Assembly: GCA_031844405.1 (NCBI GenBank)
Contig: JAUZVC010000002.1
Location: 620,001-684,000, forward strand
Reading direction: 5' to 3'
Origin: Knoellia sp031844405
GTDB lineage: Bacteria > Actinomycetota > Actinomycetes > Actinomycetales > Dermatophilaceae
Length of the DNA stretch: 64,000 nt
Below the pieces are notes generated by a model, which saw only the letters and a program-made list of their open reading frames with translations, was not told the origin of the DNA and searched no databases. The translations under genes and the position numbers were made by a program. Shown piece after piece: positions 33,975 through 41,973 of this stretch (the first letter of the stretch is position 1; every line of letters starts with the position of its first letter).

Positions 33975-33990
33975 TGTCGCACACGCGACA
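33975..33990. promoter_or_regulatory. palindromic operator candidate TGTCGC-ACAC-GCGACA
   Basis: A perfect 6-bp inverted repeat with a 4-base spacer lies 13 bases upstream of a -10-like TAGACT (34003-34008), overlapping the place of the -35 for the exported peptide operon. It looks like a dimeric regulator site; I do not recognise the regulator. Confidence 0.5.
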
Positions 33991-34055
33991 CACGTGGGAG
34001 ACTAGACTGATATGACTAGCCGGCTTCCCTGGTCGGCTCTCAGAAAGGTCGTCCC

Positions 34056-34187
34056 ATGCGCACTCTCCGTCTCGTCGTCGCGGCCGTCGTCGTCGCCGCC
34101 GTCTCCGCCCTTGGCGCCAACGCCGCCCAGGCCGAGGCCGCTCCCTCCCGTGGCACCGTCATCCAGCTCGACGGCTGGCAGTGGTAA
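34056..34187 (+). CDS. 43-residue exported peptide precursor
   Basis: A 43-residue ORF: ATG 34056 seven bases after AGAAAGG, stop TAA 34185-34187. Residues 1-25 form a classical signal peptide (Arg at 2 and 5, hydrophobic core LVVAAVVVAAVSALGA, cleavage after ANA-AQA or AEA). The mature part would be about 15-18 residues ending GTVIQLDGWQW, with two tryptophans at the C-terminus and no cysteine. It is followed after 19 bases by two coupled membrane HD-domain genes with little Shine-Dalgarno of their own, so all three probably form one operon. I know no named family; a secreted signal or a small membrane-active peptide are both possible. Confidence 0.7.
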   Translation: MRTLRLVVAAVVVAAVSALGANAAQAEAAPSRGTVIQLDGWQW

Positions 34188-34206
34188 GCCACATCCTCCT
34201 CGAGTG

Positions 34207-35454
34207 ATGCCGGAGTCCTCGACTCCGTTGCTGGCGCGGTACGGCACGCCGATCTACATCGGCGTGACCGTACTCGGCGCCGTGGGTCTGGCCCTGGTGT
34301 GCCACCACCTCTACGGTTGGCCGCCGGACTGGGTCGCGCTCGGCCTGTTGGCGTTCATCGGGGCACTGACCTGGTGGCTGCCGTCGACGTCGAGTGACGG
34401 GCTGATCCACTTCACCGCCGACAACGTCGTCGTCCTGGCCGCGATCCCGATCGTGGGCCCGGTCGGCGCCGGTGTCGTCGGGCTTGTCATGGCCGCACTG
34501 GCGCGCCGTCGTATCGCCCTGTATCGACGCGTGTTCAACATGGCCATGGCGTCCGCGTCCGCGATGGTCGGAGGCATTGCCTACGACCTCGCGGGCGGGT
34601 CGCTGGCCGTGGGTGACCTCCACGGCGTCATGCCGCTCATCCTCCACGTGGGGCTGCCCATCGTGGTGGCGGACGCGGCGAACCTGCTCGCCAACGCCGT
34701 CCTCGTCGCGGGCGTCATCCGGCTCTCGGCCGGGGTGCCGTTCCGCCTCCAGCTCCTCGACATGCTCACGAGCTCGGGTCTGACCCAGTTCGCCTACGGT
34801 GTCGTCGCGTTCGTCGTCATCGTCATGTGGCTGCCCGGCGACCTCGGTCCGGTCGCCGTCCTCGTCGGGCTCGCCCCGCTGGCCGGTGCCCGCTGGGCGC
34901 TGCTCCAGTACGGCGAGGAGCGGGAGGCTCGCGAGCGTGCCCTCGGTGCCCTCGTCGCCGCGATCGAGACGCGGGCTCCCGAGCTCGAGGGCCACAGCGC
35001 CCGGGTCTCGGCCATGGCCGCCGGCATGGCCCAGGAACTCGGTCTGCGACCCAAGGAGGTCGCCGACGTGCGCACCGCCGGGCTGCTCCACGACCTCGGC
35101 ACGGTCGTCGTCGCCCCGGGCCAGGAGGGCACGGACCACGAGCGCAGCGCCGTCCTGCGCGGTGCGGCGATGCTCCAGGACCTGCCCTTCCTCGACGGTG
35201 CGTCCGCAGTCCTCGAGCAGGTCGCACACGCCGGGCCACACCAGGCCGCGCCCACGCTCGCAGCCGAGGTCGTGCGGGTCGCGGACGACTTCGACCTCCT
35301 CATGCACGGTGACGGGCTCGGCTCGGCCGAGGCGATGGAGCTGCTGCGCGCCCGACCCTCGATGGTCGACGGCGACCGCGTCCTCGCCGCCCTGTCCCGG
35401 ACCCAGCGCGCCCCCGACGACGGACCGGTGCCCGGTCCCTTGGCGGCGACATGA
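34207..35454 (+). CDS. membrane HD-domain phosphohydrolase-like protein A
   Basis: A 415-residue protein. Residues 1-235 are about seven membrane helices (TPIYIGVTVLGAVGLALVCH first). The rest is an HD domain: H in EGHSARVSAMA, LLHDLGTV, and a late VADDFDLLMHGDG. It resembles HD-GYP proteins but lacks the GYP motif, so cyclic-di-GMP hydrolysis is doubtful. ATG 34207 (GTG 34204 also in frame) has no clear Shine-Dalgarno and probably depends on translation of the 43-residue ORF. Coupled to protein B by ATGA. Confidence 0.75.
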   Translation: MPESSTPLLARYGTPIYIGVTVLGAVGLALVCHHLYGWPPDWVALGLLAFIGALTWWLPSTSSDGLIHFTADNVVVLAAIPIVGPVGAGVVGLVMAALARRRIALYRRVFNMAMASASAMVGGIAYDLAGGSLAVGDLHGVMPLILHVGLPIVVADAANLLANAVLVAGVIRLSAGVPFRLQLLDMLTSSGLTQFAYGVVAFVVIVMWLPGDLGPVAVLVGLAPLAGARWALLQYGEEREARERALGALVAAIETRAPELEGHSARVSAMAAGMAQELGLRPKEVADVRTAGLLHDLGTVVVAPGQEGTDHERSAVLRGAAMLQDLPFLDGASAVLEQVAHAGPHQAAPTLAAEVVRVADDFDLLMHGDGLGSAEAMELLRARPSMVDGDRVLAALSRTQRAPDDGPVPGPLAAT

Positions 35455-36743
35455 ACCGTCACCGGCTCGAGTTCCTCGTGCTCGGTCTCGGCGCCCTCGC
35501 TCTCCTCTGGTCCGTCGCCAGCGCCAGCGACGAGTTCCTCGAGGCGCTCGGGCGGCACACGGCCGTCATCGGGGCGTTCCTCCTCGCGATCACCGTCGGT
35601 GAGCTCTTCCGCGTCGGTATGCCGTCCGGCCGGATCGCCGCCCCGGTCGCCACCGGCTCGGGCATCGCCCTCGCCGTCCTCGGACCGGTGTGGGGTCATG
35701 ACGTCTTCGACGTGCCGGCCGGGGTCGTCACCCTCGTCGTCGCCGCCGGCCTCGGGCTGGCCCAGCTCCTGCGCGCGGCGATGCGCCGTCCGACGCAGTG
35801 GTACCTCGTCGCCGCCCGCACCGTCGGGGTTGCCATCACCGCGGCGCTCGTGCGTGTCGGCTTCATCGACGGCGCGGGCGTGTGGGCGTGGCAGCTCGAC
35901 GACGAGCGGGAGGCGTGGCTCATCGCGGTCGTCATGATGGGCGCCGCCGCCGCCGGCCTCTACGCCGACATCGTCCTCACCGCACTCGTCCAGTCCGAGC
36001 GGTGGGAGCTGCCCGCCGCGACGACGTTGCGCGACGAGCTCGGCGAGGCGCAGGCGCTCACCGTCGGTGTCATCGCAGCCGGTCCGCTCGTCGCCTTCCT
36101 CGCCCCGGTCATCGGGCTGGCCGCCCTCCCGCTGGGCCTGCTGCCCATGGTCCTCACCTACATCGCCGTGCGTCGCTACGCCGCCAACCGCGCCACCTAC
36201 CGCCAGACGATCGCCGCCCTCTCGCGCCTCACCGAGGCCGCCGGCTACACGCCGGCGGGACACGCCTCGCGGGTCGCCGCCCGGTCGGTCGCCATCGCCC
36301 GCTCGATGGGCCTGCACGCCGACGCGATTCAGCAGCTCGAGTACGCCGCCCTGCTCCACGACCTCGGACAGGTCGGCCTGCGATCGCCGATCCCCGACGG
36401 CGCCACGGTCCTGGCCGCGCCCGACGACCAGCGCCGCATCGCCTCCGAGGGTGCGCGCATCGTGCGGCGCACCGAGGTCCTCGACAATGTCGCCGACCTC
36501 ATGGAGCGGCAGACGACGCCCTTCAGGCACGTGCGCGAGTGGGGCGAGGAGGTCCCGCTCGCGAGCCGGATCATCAAGGTCGCCAACGCCTTCGACGACT
36601 TCTCGCACGGCCGGGCCGACGCCCCCTCCGTCGAGGCCGCGCTCGAGCGCATCCACCTCGGGCTCGGCTACGAGTACGACCCCGAGGTCGTCGAGGCCCT
36701 CATCCGCACCATCCCCGCACCCAGCGCGCTCAGCCTGCACTGA
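35451..36743 (+). CDS. membrane HD-domain phosphohydrolase-like protein B
   Basis: A 430-residue protein of the same build as protein A: seven or so membrane helices to about residue 245, then an HD domain (AGHASRVAARSVAIARSMG, LLHDLGQVGL, VANAFDDFSHG). The GYP motif is again missing. A and B probably form a heterodimer. Its stop TGA is followed at once by GCGGACGGCATAC, then a second copy and a terminator. Function unknown. Confidence 0.75.
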   Translation: MNRHRLEFLVLGLGALALLWSVASASDEFLEALGRHTAVIGAFLLAITVGELFRVGMPSGRIAAPVATGSGIALAVLGPVWGHDVFDVPAGVVTLVVAAGLGLAQLLRAAMRRPTQWYLVAARTVGVAITAALVRVGFIDGAGVWAWQLDDEREAWLIAVVMMGAAAAGLYADIVLTALVQSERWELPAATTLRDELGEAQALTVGVIAAGPLVAFLAPVIGLAALPLGLLPMVLTYIAVRRYAANRATYRQTIAALSRLTEAAGYTPAGHASRVAARSVAIARSMGLHADAIQQLEYAALLHDLGQVGLRSPIPDGATVLAAPDDQRRIASEGARIVRRTEVLDNVADLMERQTTPFRHVREWGEEVPLASRIIKVANAFDDFSHGRADAPSVEAALERIHLGLGYEYDPEVVEALIRTIPAPSALSLH

Positions 36744-36780
36744 GCGGACGGCATACGACTGCGTCGGGCGGACGGCATAC
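36744..36780. repeat. two direct copies of GCGGACGGCATAC
   Basis: Copies at 36744-36756 and 36768-36780, 24 bases apart, lie directly after the HD protein B stop and directly before a convergent terminator. Both match all 13 positions. Confidence 0.8.
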
Positions 36781-36782
36781 GG

Positions 36783-36815
36783 GAGGGCCCCGGCGCGTGG
36801 TGCGCCGGGGCCCTC
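36783..36815. terminator. bidirectional terminator between HD protein B and sodN
   Basis: A 14-bp stem (36783-36796 with 36802-36815), loop GTGGT, with short T-rich sequence on the plus side. Confidence 0.75.
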
Positions 36816-36838
36816 TTCGTGCGTGCCGCCGAAGGGCG

Positions 36839-37240
36839 TCAGGCCTTCTTGGTCTCCTTGAAGATCGCGTCGATCTCGTCGATCTTGGCGAGGAGCTCGT
36901 CGGCCTTGCCGGCGTCGAGCTCACCCTTGGTGCCCGAGGCGCCGGCCAGCTTCGTCGCCTCGTTGAAGAGGGTGTGGAGGTTGGGGTACTTCTCGAAGTG
37001 CGGCGCCTTGAAGTAGTCGGTCCACAGGACCCACAGGTGGTGCTTGACGAGCTCCGAGCGCTGCTCCTTGATGAGGATGGCGCGCGTCCGGAAGTCCGGG
37101 TCGTCGTTGTCGGCCACCTTGGCGATGATCGCCTTGATCGACTCGGCCTCGATGCGGGCCTGGGCGGGGTCGTAGACGCCGCAGGGCAGGTCGCAGTGGG
37201 CGCTGACGTCGGTGACGCTGAAGAGTGCGGGGAAGCGCAT
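36839..37240 (-). CDS. sodN: nickel superoxide dismutase
   Basis: A 133-residue NiSOD precursor. The nickel hook H15-C16-D-L-P-C20-G-V-Y23 is intact; the first 14 residues are the propeptide that must be cut to expose His as the new N-terminus. The helical-bundle body (RIEAESIKAIIAKVADND) follows. It destroys superoxide in the cytoplasm. ATG 37240 follows AAAGGGA. A -10-like TAGGTT (complement of 37281-37286) suggests a promoter of its own as well as read-through from sodX. Confidence 0.95.
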   Translation of the reverse strand: MRFPALFSVTDVSAHCDLPCGVYDPAQARIEAESIKAIIAKVADNDDPDFRTRAILIKEQRSELVKHHLWVLWTDYFKAPHFEKYPNLHTLFNEATKLAGASGTKGELDAGKADELLAKIDEIDAIFKETKKA

Positions 37241-37301
37241 GAACGGTCCCTTTCGTTGGGCGGGTGTTCGGCCGCTTCCCAACCTACAACGCGGTGCTCA
37301 C

Positions 37302-37667
37302 CTATCGAGCAGGCGTATGCCGTCCGCCCACCCAGCGCGGTCGCGGGCTCAGGCGTGCCCGCACGACCGCGACGACGTCCTCGTCGGCGACGGAGCCGAC
37401 GTCGAAGGACGTCACGCCCTCGCGCGGGTTGTCGGAGTCGAGCCACCACCGGTGCGGGTCGTCGGGATCGGCGCCCGTGACGCGCTTGACCGACAGCGGG
37501 CGGGGACGGCCCTGCGCGTCGTCGGGCAGGCGCACCACGGCGACGTCCCCGGCCGCGACTCCGGCACCCCACAGGGCGAGGAGGAGGTCGCCCTCTCGCA
37601 GCGTCGGCTCCATCGAACGGCCGTTCACCCGCACGAGGCGGGGACGGGGGAGACGGGGGCGGGACAC
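37302..37667 (-). CDS. sodX: NiSOD maturation signal-peptidase-like protein SodX
   Basis: A 121-residue S24/S26-type peptidase. The nucleophile lies in GRSMEPTL (Ser-Met) and the general base lysine in SVKRV. SodX removes the NiSOD propeptide. GTG 37667 lies six bases after a CACAAT (complement of 37674-37679), consistent with a leaderless start. It is upstream of sodN on the same strand. The last eight codons (GRHTPAR and stop) are formed by a copy of the dispersed word. Confidence 0.88.
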   Translation of the reverse strand: MSRPRLPRPRLVRVNGRSMEPTLREGDLLLALWGAGVAAGDVAVVRLPDDAQGRPRPLSVKRVTGADPDDPHRWWLDSDNPREGVTSFDVGSVADEDVVAVVRARLSPRPRWVGGRHTPAR

Positions 37668-37842
37668 GCGCCGATTGTGGCACTGCACACGCGGCGAGCT
37701 GCTGTCACGGCGAGGAGGGCCGTGCGAGGATGAGCGGGCGCGGCACACCTCCCGCCCCTCGCCGTCCCGCACCTGGGACGTGGTTCGACCCGCCGGCCCC
37801 GCGCCGGTCGTGGTACTTGATCCTCACGTTGGGAGTTCCCTC

Positions 37843-39006
<1,164 letters not shown>

Positions 39007-39034
39007 GGATGCCCGCGGCGGCCCCTGCCGCTGC

Positions 39035-39925
39035 TCAGGCGCTGACGGCGTCCGCGATGCTGCGGACGCCGTCGGCGTCGATGCCGCAGCACCCGCCGAC
39101 GAGCGACGCGCCGCGGTCGCGCCAGCCCTGCAGCGTCGCCAACGGGAAGGTCGACGTGCCGTCGGCGGTCCAGGCCTTCGTGCGGGCGTCGTAGGTCGCG
39201 CCCGCGTTGGGGTAGACGACGAAGGGCACGGTCGCGGTGGCCGACTCGAGGAGGGCGTCGACGTGCTGCGGCGCCGTGCAGTTCACGCCGACGGCAACGG
39301 CGCCCGGGCCGACGACGGTGGCGGCCTCGGCGAACGGCGCACCACCGGTGACCCGCGCACCCTCGGTTGCGGAGAACGAGACCCAGTAGGGCAGCTCCGG
39401 TGCCAGCTCCTCGAGGAGGCCGACGACCACCTCCGCCTCGAGGACCTCGGGGATGGTCTCGACGGCGACGACGTCCGGCTCGGCGGCGACGAGGCGCTCG
39501 AGACGCCGCGCATGGAAGTCGCGCAGCCGCGCACGGGTCACGTCGGGGTAGCCGGTGTACTCCGAGCCGTCGGCGAGGTGGGCGCCCCACGGGCCGACCG
39601 AAGCCGCGACGAGCGCGCGGTCGCCGGCGGCCTCCCGGGCCAACCGAACGGACGCGTCGAGGTCGGCGTCGCACTGCTCGTCGGTGAGCCCGGCGGCGCG
39701 GTAGCCGGCGTGGCTCGCCTGGTAGGAGGCGGTGATGACGACCTGTGCTCCGGCGTCGACGAACCCGCGGTGCGCGGCGACGAGCTCGTCCGGCGCCTCG
39801 CGCAGCAGCCGGGCCGACCAGAGCAGGCCGGAGAGGTCGTGTCCACGCGCCTCGAGCGCGGTGGAGAGGCCACCGTCGAGGACGAGCGGACCGGTGGCGA
39901 GCTGGTCGGCAATGGTCATCGCCAC
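39035..39925 (-). CDS. mmuM: homocysteine S-methyltransferase
   Basis: A 296-residue MmuM-type enzyme that methylates homocysteine from S-methylmethionine or AdoMet. Zinc cysteines are seen as C in VGVNCTAP and the pair in VGGCCGID. The start may be GTG 39925 or ATG 39919 (MTIADQ); I cannot separate them. It is convergent with malic enzyme and divergent from the oxidoreductase. Confidence 0.88.
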   Translation of the reverse strand: MAMTIADQLATGPLVLDGGLSTALEARGHDLSGLLWSARLLREAPDELVAAHRGFVDAGAQVVITASYQASHAGYRAAGLTDEQCDADLDASVRLAREAAGDRALVAASVGPWGAHLADGSEYTGYPDVTRARLRDFHARRLERLVAAEPDVVAVETIPEVLEAEVVVGLLEELAPELPYWVSFSATEGARVTGGAPFAEAATVVGPGAVAVGVNCTAPQHVDALLESATATVPFVVYPNAGATYDARTKAWTADGTSTFPLATLQGWRDRGASLVGGCCGIDADGVRSIADAVSA

Positions 39926-39955
39926 ATCGTCTCACCGGTGGCAGGAGCCTCTGGA

Positions 39956-39961
39956 TAGGGT
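39956..39961 (+). promoter_or_regulatory. -10 box TAGGGT, leaderless promoter
   Basis: TAGGGT ends seven bases before ATG 39969. Confidence 0.5.
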
Positions 39962-39968
39962 CGAGCCC

Positions 39969-40937
39969 ATGCTCGCCGCCTACGCCGTGTCGCAGTCCGC
40001 CGACGACCCGCTGTCCGGTCTCGAGGTGGGGGAGCGACCCGACCCCGAGCCTCGCGAGGGCTGGACCGTCGTCGATGTGAGGACCAGCGCCCTCAACCAC
40101 CACGACGTCTGGTCGCTGCGCGGGGTCGGCCTGCCCGCCGACCGCCTGCCCATGGTCCTCGGCTGCGACGGCGCCGGGGTCGACGAGGAGGGCAACGAGG
40201 TGCTCGTCCACGCCGTCGTGCCCTCCGACGGGTGGCGCGGCGACGAGACGCTCGACCCGCGCCGGACGCTGCTCTCCGAGCTGCACGACGGCACCCTCGC
40301 CACCAAGGTGGCGGTGCCGCGCGCCAACCTCGTCCCCAAGCCGGCCGAGCTCAGCTGGGAGCAGGCAGCGTGCCTCCCGACCGCATGGCTCACGGCATAC
40401 CGGATGCTCTTCACGAACGCGGGGGTGCAGCCCGGCGCGACGGTCCTCGTCCAGGGAGCGGCCGGCGGTGTCGCGACCGCGCTCGTCCAGCTCGGCGCGG
40501 CCGCCGGGCTGCGGATGTGGGTGACGAGCCGTGACGAGGCCAAGGCCGAGCAGGCGGTGGCGCTCGGCGCAGACCGCGCGTTCGGCTCGGGGGAGCGGCT
40601 GCCCGACCGCGTCGACGCGGTGATGGAGACGGTCGGCGCCGCGACGTGGTCGCACTCGGTCAACTCGCTGCGCCCCGGCGGGACGATCGTCATCTCGGGA
40701 GCGACGTCGGGTGATGCCCCGGCCAAGGCCGAGCTGACGAAGATCTTCTTCAAGCAGCTGCGGGTCGTCGGGTCGACCATGGGCACGCGTGACGAGCTCG
40801 AGCGGCTGGCGGCCTTCGTCGTCGCCAGTGGCATCGAGCCACTCGTCGACTCGGTCGTGCCTCTGGCCGACGCGCGCGAGGGCTTCGCCCGGATGGTCGA
40901 GGGTCAGGTCACCGGCAAGGTCGTCTTCACGAGCTGA
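39969..40937 (+). CDS. zinc-independent quinone oxidoreductase-like dehydrogenase (MDR family)
   Basis: A 322-residue medium-chain dehydrogenase/reductase. The N-terminal GroES-like part has ALNHHDVWSLRGVG; the nucleotide loop is VLVQGAAGGVATALVQLGAA. The structural zinc cysteines of alcohol dehydrogenases are absent. It likely reduces quinones or enones with NADPH. The tail GFARMVEGQVTGKVV is typical. Confidence 0.82.
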   Translation: MLAAYAVSQSADDPLSGLEVGERPDPEPREGWTVVDVRTSALNHHDVWSLRGVGLPADRLPMVLGCDGAGVDEEGNEVLVHAVVPSDGWRGDETLDPRRTLLSELHDGTLATKVAVPRANLVPKPAELSWEQAACLPTAWLTAYRMLFTNAGVQPGATVLVQGAAGGVATALVQLGAAAGLRMWVTSRDEAKAEQAVALGADRAFGSGERLPDRVDAVMETVGAATWSHSVNSLRPGGTIVISGATSGDAPAKAELTKIFFKQLRVVGSTMGTRDELERLAAFVVASGIEPLVDSVVPLADAREGFARMVEGQVTGKVVFTS

Positions 40938-40955
40938 GCCAGTGGCCCGGCGTGC

Positions 40956-41648
40956 TCAGATCTGGAGCCACTCGTTCCAGCCGTTGTGCAGGACGAGCCA
41001 GGCGATGAGCCCGTAGCCGGCCTGCCCCGGGTGGTGGCCGTCACGGCTCGCCGCCAGCTCGGAGCGCCACTGGTCGTGGCCGAGCAGCGGCCGGTAGCAG
41101 TCGACGAAGGGCACCGAGCGCCGCGAGCACACGTCGGCCTGCGCCTCGACGAGGATCGCGAGCTTGTCGTTGAACGCCGGGTCGCTGCTCGGCGGCGGGC
41201 TGACGACGAACGTCGAGACGCCGTTGCTCGCGGCCTCGTCGAGGATGTTGGCGAGGTTGAGGCGGTGGCGGGCGAGGGTCACGCCGGCGGCGATGTCGTT
41301 GGCGCCCACGGAGACGACGAGTCGGCGCTCGCCGCGGTCCTTCCAGCGCGGCGGGCACTCGGTGTGCCAGCGGGTGAGGACGTCACCGCTCGTCTGGCCG
41401 CGAACACCGAGGTTGTATGCCGTGAGCTCGAGGTCGGGGTGCGACGTGCGCCCCACGACCCGCGTCACCCAGCCCTGCCCCTTGGGGTCGCCGACACCGG
41501 CGACCATCGAGGCGCCCATGAAGACGACGGCGACGTCGCGCGGGCCCTCGGTGGGGACGCTGAACGCGGCGCTCGGGCGGAACTCGAGGTCGGAGCCGTC
41601 ACCCTCCTCGGGGGCCGTCTGGCCGGGGCCGGTGTGGTCGTTGCTCAT
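40956..41648 (-). CDS. SGNH/GDSL-family hydrolase
   Basis: A 230-residue SGNH esterase or lipase. Block I reads GASMVAGVG (GAS in place of GDS, serine kept), block II N-L-G-V-R-G-Q-T, block III GANDIAAG and block V DGHHPG. No signal peptide, so it acts inside the cell. The first 30 residues are disordered and acidic. It follows the DUF6104 gene by three bases and is probably coupled to it. Substrate unknown. Confidence 0.85.
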   Translation of the reverse strand: MSNDHTGPGQTAPEEGDGSDLEFRPSAAFSVPTEGPRDVAVVFMGASMVAGVGDPKGQGWVTRVVGRTSHPDLELTAYNLGVRGQTSGDVLTRWHTECPPRWKDRGERRLVVSVGANDIAAGVTLARHRLNLANILDEAASNGVSTFVVSPPPSSDPAFNDKLAILVEAQADVCSRRSVPFVDCYRPLLGHDQWRSELAASRDGHHPGQAGYGLIAWLVLHNGWNEWLQI

Positions 41649-41651
41649 CGG

Positions 41652-41828
41652 TCACTCGTCCTCGTCGTCGAGCCGGGCCAGCCACGTGGCCAGCCGCTCG
41701 ACGGGGGTCTCGAAGTCGGGGTTGAGGTCGACGAAGGTGCGCAGCTGCTCGGCGAGCCAGGCGAACGTGACCTCCTCGTCGCCTCGCCGCGTCTCGAGCT
41801 CCTCGATCCCTCGGTCGGTGAAGTACAC
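41652..41828 (-). CDS. DUF6104 family small protein (58 aa)
   Basis: A 58-residue acidic protein starting YFTDRGIEELETRRGDE, with FAWLAEQLRTFVDLNPDFE and ending ARLDDEDE. It matches the actinobacterial DUF6104 family of unknown function. GTG 41828 lies six bases after a TAGGGT (complement of 41835-41840), so the mRNA is leaderless. Confidence 0.8.
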   Translation of the reverse strand: MYFTDRGIEELETRRGDEEVTFAWLAEQLRTFVDLNPDFETPVERLATWLARLDDEDE

Positions 41829-41834
41829 GTCGAA

Positions 41835-41840
41835 ACCCTA
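41835..41840 (-). promoter_or_regulatory. -10 box TAGGGT, leaderless promoter
   Basis: The complement of ACCCTA, six bases before the GTG at 41828, for the DUF6104-SGNH pair. Confidence 0.5.
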
Positions 41841-41973
41841 ACGCGCGGCTTGTGTCGTGCCGGGGAGCCTGGAGCGCGTCGCGCCGAATCGGCTCCGCGG
41901 CGGCCGTGTCGGTGCCATACTTCGGCTGCTGCCGCGGGGCTCCCGGCACGTCGCACCCGGGGGAAAGATCCAC

